In this document: positions 1-14,800 of the stretch, one piece after another
Layout: each line of letters opens with the position of its first letter
How positions within the stretch are numbered: position 1 is the first letter of the stretch
Assembly (NCBI GenBank): GCA_965178125.1
Contig: OZ237767.1
Span: forward strand, 682,001 to 746,000
Origin: Bilabrum cf. latius
Taxonomy: Eukaryota; Bigyra: Bicosoecida; Bigyra; Bicosoecida
Length of the DNA stretch: 64,000 bases
Direction: 5' to 3'
Made by a program: the position numbers and the translations under genes
The notes under the pieces: generated by a model
Databases searched by the model: none
Told to the model about the DNA's origin: nothing
Seen by the model: only the letters and a program-made list of their open reading frames with translations

Positions 1-1
1 G

Positions 2-3000
2 GTGCACGAGCTCACTAGACAGTTCTGCGATCGGCTGACCAACGCGGGAGACCAGGACAAATTCCGCAAGATCGTGGACGACCAGGCGGGCAAGCAGCTC
101 GGCACATTCTGGGGCGAGATCGTGCAGGGGGTCGAGCACCCCGAGCAAGGGCCCGTGTACACGTATCTGGACGGTGAGGGCAACCTGGACGGCTACATGG
201 AGGCCAAGGACCTGGATCGGCTCAAGGCGCGTCTGCTGGACGAGCTGCAGGACTACAACGACGTGCCCAAGAACCTGGGAATGAACCTCGTCCTGTTCAG
301 GGATGCGGTGCGGCACATTGCAAGGATCCATCGAGTGCTGGCCACGCCCCGAGGCAACGCCATGCTCATCGGAGTGGGAGGCTCTGGCCGACAGAGTCTC
401 ACCCGGCTGGCTGCGCACATCACGCAGGTGCACAACGGGAAGCCCATGGAAGTTTTCCAGATCGAGATCACGAAGCACTACGGGTCACGGGAGTTCCACG
501 ACGACCTCAAGGCCCTCTACGAAAAGGCCGGGCAGGAGGGCGTCCCGACTGTGTTTTTGTTCTCTGACACGCAGCTGAAGGAGGAATCATTCCTAGAAGA
601 CATCAACAACATCCTCAGCAGCGGAGAGGTGCCGAACCTCTTCGACAAGGACGAGAAGACGGCCATCAACGACGTCATGCGCTCGCTGCTCAAGCAGAAC
701 CCCTCCTTCGAGGACACCGCAGAGGACCTCTGGAGCCTGTTCGTGTCCAGGGTGCGGGACAATCTGCACGTTGTGCTGGCCATGAGCCCCATCGGAGACG
801 GGTTCCGGGACCGTACGAGGATGTACCCGTCGCTGGTGGCGTGCACCACCATGGACTGGTTTCACGAGTGGCCCAAGGAGGCCCTGGAGGAGGTGGCGGC
901 CAGTTTCCTCGCCGACACGAGAATTCTTGAGGTCAGTGATGAGCCAATTGAGGCTTCCGCGGGTGGAGCGGACGCTGGGAAGGGCGCCCCCCCGCCTGGC
1001 GTGGCGGCCGGCAGCTCCCTGGCGGAGGACGAGGACCCAGAGGCCGGCCTCAAGCGGGAGATCGCGGCCCTGTTCGCAGTGGCGCATCGGAGCGTGGCGC
1101 GGGCCAGCGACCGCATGATGCTGGAGCTGCGCCGCAAGAACTACGTGACACCCAGCAACTACCTCGAGCTAGTCAAGGTGTACTCCAGCCTGCTCGACGA
1201 GAAGCGGGCCGAGGTGGGCTCGATGCGGAACAAGCTGGCAGGCGGGCTAGAGAAGCTGGACCACTCGCGCGCGCAGGTGGAGGTTAAGAAGGAGGAGCTG
1301 GAGGTGGCCTCGAAGGAGGTGGAGGTGAAGAGCGCGGAGGTGGAGGAGCTCATGGTGGAGATCGCCACCAAGACGAGGCAGGCCAAAGCCAGGGAGGAGG
1401 ACGTCAACAAGGACGCCGAGAGGATCGGGGAGGAGGAGAAGGTCTGCAGGGCCATCGCACAGGACGCGGAGAAGGACCTGAACGAGGCAATGCCCATGCT
1501 GGAGCGGGCGCTGGCAGAGGTGGACAAGCTGGACAAGGCCGCAGTGACGGAGGTTAAGGGATATGCGCAGCCGCCTGAGCTGGTGCAGCTGACTCTCAAG
1601 CCGGTGATGATCCTGTTCGGCCGCCCGACTGACTGGGCTTCTTGCAAGAGCAAGCTAAGCGAGTCCGATTTCCTGATCCAGGTCAAGAACTTCGACAAGG
1701 AGGCCGTGTCTGAGAAGACCCTCAATAAGCTGCAGAAGTACATCAACAACCAGCTCTTCGTCCCGGACGTGGTAGCGTCCAAGTCAAAGGCCGCCGGTGC
1801 GCTGTGCAGCTGGGTGCGCGCGATCGACACGTTTGCCAAGGTCAGCAAGGAGGTTGAGCCCAAGCGCCTCAAGATGAGGGAGGCCATGCGGGAGCTCAAG
1901 ACCAAGCAGAAAGCCTTGGCGGAGGCACAGGCAGAGCTGGCTGCCATCAACGCGCAGCTGGGCGAACTCAGGAAGAAGCATGAGGAGCAGGCCGCAGCCA
2001 AGGATGAGCTAGAGAAGAAGGCCACGGAGCTCGCCATCACCCTTGACAGGGCGGAGAGGGTGGTGTCCGGCCTGGGTGGAGAGAAGGAGCGGTGGACCAA
2101 GAGCATCAAGGACTACGAGGCCGCCATGTCCAACTTGCCCGGGGATGTTCTAATCGCAGCCGCCTTCCTTTCGTACGCAGGCCCCTTCGACACGTCCTAC
2201 CGCGCGACCCTGGTGGGCGAATGGCTCGAGGCCACGAGGGGCAGCACCGTGCCCTTTTCGGAGAACTTCAGCTTCACCCGGTTCCTGGCCAAGCCGACGG
2301 ACGTGCGGGACTGGAACATCCAAGGGCTTCCCGCGGACGACTTCAGCACTGAGAACGGCGTGATCGTGACGAGGTGCAGCCGATGGCCCCTGATGATTGA
2401 CCCGCAGGGACAGGCCAACCGGTGGATCAAGAACCTCGAGTCCAAGCGCGGGCTGCGCGTGACGGACCTCAAGGAGAAGGACTTCCTCAAGAAACTCGAG
2501 ACCGCCATCGCCTTCGGAGAGCCCTACCTGCTGCAAGACGTCGAGGAGGAGCTGGACCCTGCCCTGGAGCCGGTGCTGGCCAAGGCCATCGTAGTCCGCG
2601 GCAGCCGCAAGACCATCAAGCTGGGTGACAAAGAGCTCGACTACAGCGATGACTTCAAGCTGTACATCACCACGAAGCTGGCGAACCCGCACTACACGCC
2701 GGAGGTGTCTACCAAGACCACGATCGCTAATTTCTCAGTGAAGCAGGACGGCTTAGAGGCCCAGTTGCTGAGCGTGGTGTGCGTGATGGAGCAGGAAAAG
2801 CTGGAGAAGAAGAAGAATGATCTAGTAATCAGCGTGGCTCGCGGGCGGCGCACCATGGTGGAGCTAGAGGACAAGATCCTGGGACTGCTGGCGAACGCCA
2901 AGGGGTCATTGATCGACGACAGCAGCCTCGTTGAGACTCTCGAAGCCTCCAAGAAGACGTCCGAGGAAGTCTCTGAGCAGATCAAGGTGGCTGTCGAGAC

Positions 3001-5650
3001 GGAGCGATCCATCGATCTCACCCGAGAGGGGTATCGCCCGGTGGCGCACATCGCCTCGCTTCTGTACTTTGTGCTGTCTGACCTGTCCACGGTCGACCCC
3101 ATGTACATGTTCTCGCTTGACGCATACGCCGACCTGTTCAGGATCAGCATCCTCAAGTCGCGCGAGGAGCAGAAGGCAGCCAAGCAGAGCTCGCTGGATG
3201 CCATATCGGAGGAGGCTGGTGGCGAGGCCGCGCTGCTGGCCGCTCGCATCGCCGCCATCAACAAGTGCCACATGTACAGCGTGTACGAGTATGCCTGCCG
3301 GGCTCTCTTCGAGCGACACAAGCTGCTGCTGTCCATGCGCATGTGCGCCCGGGTTCTGATGGACCAGGGCAAGCTGCCTCGCACCGAGTGGATGTTCTTC
3401 CTTAAGGGTGGGGTTGTCATGGACCGGTCAGAGCAGACGCCGAACCCGGCGGCGGACTGGCTGGACGCTGACCTGTGGGACAACATCACCGAGGCGGAGA
3501 AGGCCATGGAGTCGTTGCATGGGCTGGCTGGGTCCTTTGACGGGGCGCTCGACGAGTGGAAGCAGTGGTACATGACCTCGGCTCCGGAGGAAGAGCCGCT
3601 GCCCGGCGACTGGGGCTCGAGACTAAGCGATTTCCAGCGGCTCGTGCTCATCCGCTGCATCAGGCCAGACAGGGTTGTGCGCGCGGTGACCGGCTTCGTC
3701 TCTAAAAAGCTCGACAAGAAGTTCACCGAACCTCCTGCCTTCGACTTGAAGCGTGTGTTCCAGTCGTCGAATTCGAGGACCCCGCTCGTGTTCGTGCTGT
3801 CGCCGGGCGTGGATCCGACCAGGGAGCTGGTCAACTTCGCGCAGGCCGAGAATGCATCCATCGAATACTGTTCCCTGGGCCAGGGCCAGTCCCCGATCGC
3901 CGAGCGGATGATCCGAGACGCCCTGACGAGCGGTGGGTGGGTGTTCCTTCAGAACTGTCACTTGTCGATCAGCTGGATGCCCGGTCTAGAGAAGATCGTC
4001 GAGCGCTTCTGCAACGCCAAGGACGGGGAGAAGGGGGCCCCACATCCCAAGTTCCGGCTGTGGCTCAGCTCCAAGCCGCATCCCAAGTTCCCGATCACCA
4101 TCCTGCAGCGGGGGCTCAAGATGACCACGGAGCCGCCGAGGGGCCTGCGGGCCAACATGACGAGGCTGTACAACATCGTCGACCCGGCCGATTTCCGCAG
4201 GCGCGCCGCGAGGGCCCCCGGCAATTCGTACCGCCGCCTGCTCTTCTCCCTTTGCTGGTTCCATTCCATCCTGCTGGAGAGGCGCAAGTTCAAGTCGCTG
4301 GGGTGGAACATTCCGTACGGCTTCAACAACGCGGACTTTGCCATCTGCCACGACATTTTGGACCAGTATCTCACGCGGTATCCCGATCGCACTCCCTGGG
4401 AGGCCCTTCGGTACCTCATCGCGGAGGCGAACTACGGCGGGCGCATCACGGACGACTTGGACAGGAGGCTGGCGATCGTGTATGTGAACCAGTTCTTCAA
4501 CCAGGAGGTGCTCGACACGCCGAACTATGTGCTGGCCCCCGATGCACCCGAGTACCACACGCCCGACGATGGCAATTACGACGAGTACAAGCAATTCATC
4601 GCCAAGCTGCCGCCCAATGATCCGCCGGCCGCCTTCGGGCAGCACTCCAATGCCGATATCCAGTCGGCCCGCGAGGACACTCGCGACATGCTGAGCACGC
4701 TGCTGGGCCTGCAGCCGCGTGCGGTCAACACGGGGGGCATGTCGGACGAGGACAGGGTACTGGAGCTAGCACGGGACATCGAACGGCAACTGCCCGCCAC
4801 CATTGACGTGGAGTGGGCCCGCCAGCAGCTGGCCAGCCGGTCGGACCCTGCTCCGCTCAAGGTGGTGCTGTACCAAGAGATCGACCGGTACAATGGGCTC
4901 CTCAGGCGCATGCAGGCGACGCTGAAGGGGTTGCAGCAGGGCATTCAGGGCCTGGTTGTGATCACGGAGGAATTGGAACAGGTGTTCGCGGCGCTGCTGA
5001 GCGGGAGCGTGCCCGAGGCGTGGTCGTTCTGCTATCCCTCGCTGAAGCCACTGGGTCCTTGGACCAGCGATTTGTAGCGCCGGGTGGAGCAAATCCGTGG
5101 ATGGGCCGGGGACCAGATGCCGGTGGTGTTCTGGCTCAGCGGGTTCACCTACCCGACTTCTTTCTTTACCGCGCTGCTGCAGACTCACGCACGCGCCCAC
5201 ACGGTGGCAATCAACCAGCTCGATTTCGAGTACGTGGTAAGCGGTACGGACGAGTCGTCTGACGACGACATGGGCATGGGCCTTGGCGCTGGAGCCGGAG
5301 GTGTCGACGACGAGGAGTAGCAGCGTCCAGAAACGGGAGCGCTACTCAGCGGCATGTATTTGGAAGGAGCTCGGTGGGACCATGAGGAGGGTGCCTTGGA
5401 AGAACCGGATCCCATGGAGCTCGTGTGTCCGATGCCGACTATCCATTTCAGACCCATCGAGTTCAAGCCCGGGCAGCAGATCCGTGCGTCATCCAGCGAG
5501 TACGAATGCCCTCTGTACTTGTATCCGGTGCGTACGGGAACAAGGGAGCGGCCTAGCTTCATGAGGCTTGTGAGGTTGCAGTCTGGCGAGCAATCCCCCG
5601 ACTTTTGGATCAAGCGAGGCACGGCTTTGCTGCTTTCTCTTGCAACGTGA
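2..5650 (+). CDS. Axonemal dynein heavy chain, C-terminal part (5' end outside window)
   Basis: This is the motor half of a dynein heavy chain, an AAA+ ATPase that slides axonemal microtubules. The reading frame is already open at the window edge and gives 1882 residues ending in TGA. Visible parts in order: AAA4 with P-loop GVGGSGRQSLTRLA at about residue 124; a roughly 40-residue Gly/Ala/acidic insert before the stalk; the coiled-coil stalk and microtubule-binding tip at about residues 380-700; AAA5 with [19 protein letters not shown]6; and the C-terminal domain ending FWIKRGTALLLSLAT. Two in-frame TAG codons (5075-5077 and 5318-5320) lie inside conserved dynein sequence that continues without a shift, so they are read as Gln. 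An acidic, Gly-rich insert sits near 5230-5320. The overall type is an axonemal, probably inner-arm, chain; the exact class is an inference. No intron is seen in this part. Confidence 0.96.
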
Positions 5651-5862
5651 CTTTAAGTACGAATGATTTGGATTTTACCCAGAAACTAGACATATCCAAA
5701 CGATTACTAACATTGCATCGCCCACAGACAAAACCAGTTCGAATCCAAGTCTATTAGATCTAGTAACCAACAGATTAAGAATTTGCTTGTAGAGTTGCTG
5801 CCACAACTTTAATGCCCAGGCTACCACTGCCACAGTAGCCTACAGGTAGATATACCACTCGC

Positions 5863-8800
5863 TTACACAGCCCACTTTGTTCCAGACACCACGTCACCGA
5901 CTGAGCCAAACCGCAGCAGCACTACCGCCGCAAGCAAGTTGACCAGCACAATAGTCCAAGCCCAATTCCATATCGCAATCCGGGGGTGCTCATATGCCAG
6001 CTGTTCAGGAACTGCTCGTCCACAGCAAACAACGACCCAAGCATACCATAGATACCACCACATCAGCCCACAGCACGAACCACGGCGAGCCGAAAGCTTG
6101 GCACCGTGCGCAAATGCTTCCCCGAGTGACCCTGCCTGTCCAGCTGGAATACCGTCTAATGCCCCAGTCCAAGTCTCAGCGCCGCGATCTGCAGCCTTGC
6201 CGAGGACGAACTGAAGGCCAACCGACAGTAGGGACCAGCCGCCCCAAAAGTTGAGGCGAGCACAAGGGTCAAAGTGGCAGCACGTGCGACAGCAGCAGCA
6301 GCAACCCGTCTGCTCCTGTGTAGGGTCATCGTGTGACGCGCCTCCATTGTAAACTGGACTTGCTGGCGCGCTTTCAGCTAATACGGAATGCCTGTCGAAA
6401 GGGTCGTGCAAGGCCCGACTAGGTGCATCCGCTGGACTGAGGTGCTTGTTCAACCGCCTGGACTGCGCTGCGACCTCCCTCTCGTCATCCTAGGCCTCAT
6501 GCGCAAATAGGCCATCGTCCTGGTCGCCGGTCTTGGCTGTTTCGTACGCGCACAGGCACAGTGCCCGCTGCAGCCCGTCATACCACCTGCGAGCCTAATT
6601 TTCCCTGCAGCAGCAAGGCGGTAGAATGCTGCAGCAGGTGAGCTACCTGCGCCAGTTCCGCTCAAAATCCTTCAGCATCGAGTTTTGTCCTACAGGCCCT
6701 AAATCTGCTGGAATTTGCCCCTGACGCCGATTACCAGTGCGCGGCTGCAAGTTACTCGCCCTGCGCAGCTCGCCGCCGTCATTGCTGCACCGTACAGTGC
6801 TCGAGGCACCTGGGCAAATGTAGTGGGCTGCGATGGCGTGGGACCGCACGCCAGATATGCCGCATGAAAATGCGTTGAGAAGGTTAATCAGCGCGTTATG
6901 ACCCCCCTACAGAGGAAGCCCATCGCTCTCCTGCACCGCCCAGGGGTCAAATGCTGGCTGCCACGGGTGCTCGCTGTTGTCTTGTTCAGCCCCCCGGGTC
7001 TGAGCAGCCGTCGACTCAGATGTCGTTGAGCGGTCACCATGTACTTCGGTGATGGAGACTGCGTCTCTTTGGAAATGCAGTCCCACCCAGCAAAATGGCC
7101 ACGGCAGCACCATAAACCCTTCGTTCAGCCTCCGAGAGAAGGAGTGCTCCAGCCGAATGAACTCATCCCCGCCGCACCAGCAGGCCGCGCACCTCCGCGA
7201 CCAATTCACCAGCTGTCCCGAGCGGCGATCACCGTCGGCATCTTGCTCTGCTCCACAACGGCAGCAGGGAAGGCAACCAATCGTGAAAGCAGCGAGAGTA
7301 TGGATCATGATGGCACACCCACGGCGCAGCAGCATACGAGGGTACGGCCCCCCACAAGAGGCGCCCGGAGACAGCCGCACTAGTGGATGGGTAGCAAGAA
7401 GCATCCATGCATACGATACGTGCTCCACAGGATCGGCCAGCTGGTGCTGACCCAGCAGCGAGCTTTCGCTGCTCAAAGGTGCGTGCTAGGTGGCAGGATC
7501 CAGATCCAGCAGCTGCCTGTAGCTTGCCTCCATTGCGGCCATATCAGCCAAGGACACTCCGGCAGCTGGGTCAACGACGTTCCCACCCGCCCGGTCATCA
7601 TCGCTTACGTCACCGTCCGTGGCGGGCAGTTCGTCTCTGCCTCGACGATGCCGGCGGCCTTGACCGTGACGGGTCTGTGGACCGTGTCGCGAGCTCCCTC
7701 GCCTTCCTGCACTGCGTCCCCTGCTGGTGCTGGTGCTACGGGAACGCGTTGAGGTGGTCCCGTGGTCCGCACCGCCAGCAGAACGACCTGTCCGCAAGCT
7801 AGATTGCTATTCATGCTCTGGTGCAGGAGCCACGGAGCCCATTCTGTTGCCCGATGACGTGCGCTGGAACCTATCCTCCCGCCGGAGCTGCTGTGCGGAT
7901 CGCACGACCATGCCGTCGCTGTCCGAGTCGGACGCCCCGTGCACCGTCCCGTAGGCCCCTTGATCCGATGACTAATCCGAAGGCGAAGCGCTTCCGGGGG
8001 CCAGCTCGGCTGCCAGCTAATTGTGGCGACGGGCGGGCGAGCCCCCGCTCCGCCTCATGCGAGCACCCTATTCGGGAGTCTGTTCATCAAACCCGTCCAT
8101 TTCGTCCGGGATGTTTCTGCCTCGATTGAGCCAGCCCTCTAGGGCGGCGTGTCGTGCAGCTAGTACGAGCGCTGCAAGCCTCGCGTTGTGAAGGGATACG
8201 TAGCAGCAGTTGCGTACAAACACTCCGATGAGCTGTAGAATAGGTGCCCCTAGCGGAGATGACCACAACCAGCACAGTCGATCCCCGCAGCAAGCTCGCC
8301 CCTTTGAAGCGCAGCATCCCATGCCGGAAAACCGCAGGCACCGAACGCACCAAGAAGACGCCGACTCATCAGGAATCTCGTCCAGATCCCCCTCCTCATT
8401 CGAAATCGACACCTACCGCCGTATGAAGCGACCCCAAATCTCCTCGCGGGTATACTGGTCGCGGGGCGGACCCACGGCGCACAGCTCTGAGCAGCAGCCG
8501 TGTCTCACCAAATCTTCTTCCGATTGCCGTGCCACGCGCTCCCACAGAGACACAGCCGCGGCCCAGCGCCGCGCAATGTGCATCTGTGCTCGCGAAACCT
8601 CGGCTCTCTCCGCATCAGCGCGGTAAGAAGGGTGCTGCGCCCCGCGCCACGACTCGTACACGCCCATTCCCGCCCACGCACGGTCAAGCATGCCCGTACC
8701 GTACTGCCCCACCAGAGCGCCCCCGCTCTTAAGTCGGCTGCCGACACCTGGCACTGCGCCAGTTGCAGTGTAGCAGAATGGCCAGCAGCCGCAGCATCCA

Positions 8801-11800
8801 CGCTGCATAAGCTGGCACAGCAGCATCAGCACAAGGCCGTTCTATGTTTCGAGCCTCTAGCCGCCTGGATGCTCTCGTGCTTGGAACGCGAAGGCAGGGG
8901 AAGCACATGCACACAGAGCTAGCCAGGCAAGGAGCAGCGCCCCCACTCCTGCCAAACCTGCGGCCATGGACAGCAGCGAGATGTCGCTGTCGCCATCCAA
9001 AGCATCCTACCCCAGCATAAGACTCGCAACTGGAGCGGACGACGTGGCATTTATGAAAGGGTGCTAAGCCAGATCAGAGCTCGCATTGCCGCCTGCCACG
9101 AGGCCGTCTCTCCAAGCACTGCCCAGGGGGGAGAAGCTCGCCGCGCTGCCAACAGCGAATGCCCCACTCGCGGAAGCGTCTACCTCATTCCAGCCTGAAG
9201 TTGCTGCGATAAGCCCCCCGAGGATCACACCAGCTCCACCCGATATAACGCCAATAAGCCCGAGCACCCCGAAGACAAGCTGGGACACGTGCGCCTGCGC
9301 CGCTAGTGCTAACCACCCCCGCACAACCACAGCGTGATCCATGGCCTCCTTGGCCACAATGTGCACTTCCTCCATGCTCTCACGCACCGCATCCAGGTCT
9401 GCAAGCAGTCGCTCCGCGGGCTCGTCGTCTGCCCTTCCCCCAGGCCTGTCAGGGGTCCGGGCCACCCCAGCCTCATCAAGGAAGGCAAGCGCGTCCAAGT
9501 TTTCGCTAGCCATACGCCGCACATCACCCACTGTGACTATTGGACCGCGCTACACTCCATTTCTGCCGTTGGTTCGGCCCTCGTCCGCTGCAATGCGCGC
9601 CTACCTTCGCACGTCTGCGATGTGAAGCCTTCGGGCTCGAGCCAAGGCGCGCTTTTGCTTGACTTCGTCCGGGGACTGGCCGAACACACTGTCGCTAGAG
9701 ATGCTCATGCTGGAGGACTGGGTCCCATCCTGGGAGCGGCCCTGGTTGATCACGATGCGCCCAACCCAGTAGCTTGCACCCAGAGGCACTGGTAGAGACC
9801 GCTTGAGGGGGGCATACCCGCGGATCGGAGCTGCAAGCGCTGCAGTCACGGTGTTTGTTGCATCTACTATGGGGAGGCGCCGAGCGATCGGCTCCGCACC
9901 AGTCCACGCAGACCCACAGGAGCCTGCACCAGACCCTCCGCAGCCAGCCAGCTCTTCGGCAGGAGGCACCTGCGGCCACCTTGACTTACCTGAGCTGGGC
10001 AGGGCCAGTCCGCGACAGGCCACCACGTAACCCTGCCTTGCCGCCAAGATGCTAAGCTCCCAGGCAGCCATGCGGGTGCGCAGAGCTAGGGCACGCCGCA
10101 GGTACCGTAGCAGTGCAGTGGCCGCCCATGCACCGTATCCTCCACTTGTTTGACCCAACCACGGCCACTTTCCCCCGTCGTTCCTGCGCAGCCACTCTGG
10201 CACGGACGCTGGTCGCATGCAGTCGAGTCGGGATGGCGGCCTGGGGACCCGCATCGACAGGTCTGCTACCCCGCCCTACCTAGCCTGCTCCCGCTCCCTC
10301 TGCATGCGGCTCTCGTACTCCTTCCGTGCCTTATTAAGCAGCCTGTGCTACTTCTTAATCTCGAGGTACACGGAACTTAGGGCCCGCCCCGAGCGGCGCG
10401 CCCACCTGCGGGCGGAAGCAAGCGTTGGCCACGCGTCGTTCTCTGCAGCAAACGCGGCCCGAACGACTGGTTGCTTGGCCAGGGTGGTCGCGGCGTGGTC
10501 GTCCTCGAGCAGAATGGCCACAGCATCGGAGGGGTCTGGCACAACTGCGCCGTTGTGCATCGGAAACAGCCAGTATCCCCATAGTGGGATCAACAGCGCG
10601 GGTGGGATCAAGTCTGAGAGAGGATGCAGCACCGAGGGGCCTGGGATGGGCGTAGGTAGGCCGCCCAGCGCGTCTCGAGGGCTCAGGCGTGTTTCAAAGA
10701 GCCCACCGCGCCCCGCACCAGCCGTCACCTACTCACCGCTACCAGCTCCGCGTCGCCTGGAGGACCTGCTGCCGTGTCCCGCGCGCGATGTGCCTGACTC
10801 GCCTGGCTCCCACCTGCCCTCGCTCTCGTCTGACCCAGAGGCAGGACCGTGCCTGCGCGAGCTGTCTCGCCTCCCATGGCTTGTGTTTCTGCGGGACAAG
10901 TGCCTTGCCACCGGGGGCAGGCAGCACCCTGTCGTTGAGGCGCAGCACGTCATCACGGCCTCAACGTCCTTGGCTACATCCACCTCTTGTTGCGATCGAG
11001 GCCCTCCCCCCGAGGCACAATCTTCAACGCCTCTCCACACCTGTGAGGGCAGCGTGCAGCAACACCACAGCGCAACGCATCCTGCGGTTGCATCGGATAT
11101 ATCGGCGCAAGGCTTGCAGTATGCGGCAGCTTCTCCGTGCCACGCAACGGCGCGCGAGTGTCGATCCACCATCCACCGGTGGTACCACGGGTGCATGGGC
11201 TGCAGATGAGCCTGCGGCAGCCCTCCCCTCGGCGATATACGCACGGGAGACGGACTTGTGAGCGTCGGCGGGAACGCATGTCGGCGGTACATGGGCGGCT
11301 AACAGCCGTTGCACCCGATGTGCTTGCCTGGTCTCGCAATGGTCCGAGTACCTCCGGCAGCTGAGTCATGCTCAGAGTCTGTGTTGGGTGAAGACCCCAC
11401 CGGTCGGTAGGCTGAAACACAGCAGTCACACCTGTAGCATGCCCCTGGCTTGCAGATGCACTCGGCCACCACTGTACATGTCGGCCTGCAGCAGGCTGAT
11501 AGGCACCCGCATCCAGACATACATGACATCATCAACCAGTGCAGACCAGCAGCTCTGTAGCAGCACCAGCATGTCGAGCAAGAGGTACGTGTCAGACAAG
11601 CAAGCAGCGCCAGGCACACGTGCACCAGCCCGGCCAGCAGGCGCCAGATCCACCACGCGCCACACATCCAGGCTGGGCAATTCGCCCAGCAACACACCTG
11701 CGGTGTGGGCACGCGAAGCACTTGGCCATCTACCACGCATGCGGCACACTACCCACGCACCCTTGCGTACCTCTACTGCTTGGAGGCCTACCCCATATCA

Positions 11801-14800
11801 CGAGCCTCGTCCCTGTGCCGCACTTCAGCGACATCGGCAGCTCCAGCGGTGCACGGATCGCACGCCGAGTCCCAGAGTTGTCGCACCTCGAGCATGTAGT
11901 CAGCCGCTAGCCATGCGCATGAACCACACGTTCCAAGGGGCGCTTCGTGCTGTAGGTCTGCTGGGCGGTTCTCAGCAGTTGCGTCTGCCTACTAATCCAT
12001 TCCCCTTGGCAGAGCGAGCCTAGGTGTGCCGGTCGCACCCTCCAGCACAGGATTCGTGCTCCAGCCCTCGACAGGGAACCCTCCAGGAGGGACGGGCGCA
12101 GGCACGGCGAGCGGCCTTCTCGTGATAGGCAGCGACACAGGGCCCGCGTCCAGGACGCCGGAGAGCTCCGCATCTCTCGCAGCGGCACCGGCCTCAATCC
12201 CCTCTCTGGGCGTAGGCTCCCCTGCCAGCATGGTGGATGCAATCGATCTGAGCGACAGAAGCAAGGGTGGACCTTTCAGGATCTGAGACTCCGGGTGTTG
12301 AGGGGTGCTCGAACCCGCCTGCAGTGGAAGTGACCTGCGGACGGCAGCCGCAGCGCCCTTGTCATCTAGCACGCAAGCCACCAGCCTGCACAGAGATGAG
12401 CACCACTCAGGCCGCACTGCACCCGTAGCAATGCTACGCAGCTGCGCCCTGCAGCGCTACACGGCCGCATGTCTTGCCATGATAGCGACTGCTCTAAGCG
12501 ATATGGCGCCAGGTGAAGGGATGCAGGAGCGCGGCGAGCAAGCTGCGCACAGCCCACTTGGCCCTGAGGCATCCAATCCCCACTCTGTACCCATCCAGAT
12601 GATTGCCAAGAAGAGCCCTCCAACACACACCACGCCCTCTAGTCGATTCATCTGCAGGCCATTCAGCAGCTCGGACACGCTGGCAGCGGCGGCCATGCAC
12701 GTAAAGAGCACTGCAAATGACGGGAGCGCAGTTGCATACACTCGGGCTGGCGAAGCCGCGAATGGGTCAAAGAGCCAAACACCTGCCTGCCGCCGCCTGA
12801 AGCGCTGCTTGGCCTCTCGCTTGAGCCTGGCTACCTGCTATCTTGCGCCTCCTACCCTGCTTGCTTCACTCGTGGAACTGGTGGATACCTCTGACCCCGG
12901 CGTGGCTGGAGTGGAGTGTCTCCCAGGCGCGAGAGAAGGACCCCCCATGTGCCTGGCTAGCTGCGCTAGCCTGGCAGTCTTCCTATCTTCTAGTACCTGG
13001 ATGCACGCGGCACTGGCCTCTGTACCTGAAATAGGTGGCACCAGCAGTGAGGCTGCCACCGCGAAGGCACGTGGAGCTGACGATAGCAGGAGTGCCCAAA
13101 AAACTGCCATAACAGCAATGCCGGTGCACATCGACAGAACAAGCTCCTTAGAGGCATCTGTCCACGTTTCAGGCAGTTCGAGTGGATGCCCCGTAGCGTC
13201 AAAGGACAAGTGCTGCCCCATGAGCAGCTGGCAGATAACCTGCCCCAGTCTCCAAGCTAGCCTCGGGGCCAGCAGCGAGTCCGTGAGAACGACAGACAAT
13301 AAGAGAGCCGTGAACCAAGCCAGCACATGCAGGATCACCATACTGCAAGACATGCAGGCGCGCTCCCCTAAGCGAGGGGCTAAACCGCGGGCAAGGCTAG
13401 CTCGCAGCACGTATCCACCCAAGCTACCCTCTTGCTGCCAGTTGCCCTTCGGTCGCTGTCGGTGCTGCTCCTCTGACCACTCCACCAACAACTGCCGCAG
13501 CGCTCCATCGCTAGGCTCCGACCGATCGCTTTGTACGGACAGCGCGCTGGCCACGGAGTTGGACCGACTTCCGCGATGGGCGCCCCTCCGCTTGTGCTCT
13601 TCGATGGGCACCAGCGCAGATCCGGTGAATGGAGCAGCAAGCCTCGAGGTAGAAGTCGAGGACAAGGATGCATCGGCGCTGCTGTTGCTGCCCCAACTAT
13701 CCAGTGCGGACCGGGATGCACCACCACCGGCTGCAGTCGCAGCGAGCAGAGCTGCGGCTGCCGGGGCACTGCGGCGGGCCAGTCGCGCGACCTTGGCCTG
13801 CAAAACGGCATTCTGAGGATTGCCACCAGGGCCCGTGAGCCCAGAACCTCCCGGTTTGTACTCCCTCAATGGCCTCTTCCTCACGGTAGGAGGCCCGGGG
13901 GCAGCTCCCGCCTGTGCCTCGGACGCATCCTCAAACTCGAGATGGGCCGCAGAGTCCAGCGTGCCATCCATGCCGTCGTCCGCATCCGGGTCTATGGAAG
14001 ATCGTGCACCCCTGCCGTTGCGACCAGACCCCTGCAACGGGCCTCGGATAACTCGCTGCACGATGGCCCTCGCGATGGCCTCACGACCCCGCCGCCCCTC
14101 AGCGGGCTAGTATCCAGTGCCCAGCAATTGCGGAGGGATGCGCGTCACTTGTGCAGCCTGGTCAGCGGTTATTATGGTGCGGGACACATCGCCATTTGGA
14201 TGCAGTTCTAGCGTGCCTGGCCTTCCCTACTCGTACAGATCCGCCACTCGGCCCTTTGGCAGCCAGGACGCGCACACGCGCACGCGGGGCGGCATGGAGG
14301 CTCGGTGCCTGCGAGGAGGCTCGGATAGTGAACCGCTATCGCCGGCCGAAGCTGCACCTCGGTACTGTTCGCTGCCTTTGGTCTCTGCATCGTCGTCGCT
14401 GTCGTCCCTTTGTCGACCTGACGGTGAGATGGGGGGAAGTTGCAAGCGAGATGCACCACGTCCACCGCTAGCTGCGAGCTCCGCGGACGCTGAGCCAGCT
14501 GACTGCAGACGTCGGCTGTCTGCCCGTCCATACCCCGTCCCATGATCCCACAGCTCGTGCTAGCGTACCTGTCTCTCCTCGGACAGCGCCGCCAGCACAT
14601 GCATGGCCTCCATCTCCATGCGATCCCTGTGGCCCTCGTCCACTGTGACCTCGGACCCGGCCTCACTCCTCGCCTCGCTGCTGAGGGCACCAGACGAAAA
14701 GTACCCGCTGCCGCTGTACGTGCTGGAGCCCGCTGCATTTGGCACCCCACGGGCTTGCGCCAGGGTCTGTTGGTGCTCTAGGAGCGGAAACCTCTGTCCC

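Noticed and set aside
5720-5760. A tRNA T-arm-like GTTCGAATCC string
   Set aside because: No acceptor stem or D- and anticodon arms can be built around it. I found no tRNA, including the expected tRNA-Gln(CUA), in this window.
9985-11432. 20-nt GT...AG introns in the giant membrane protein, for example at about 11431-11412 and 9990-9970
   Set aside because: Neighbouring frames look locally more protein-like there. But a 20-nt intron would leave the frame that stays free of TAA/TGA for kilobases on both sides, and each would need a compensating event.
12305-13816. A 503-codon plus-strand frame opposite the giant membrane protein
   Set aside because: It is a shadow of GC-rich coding DNA. The minus-strand frame continues for 12 kb and has clear membrane helices in this stretch.
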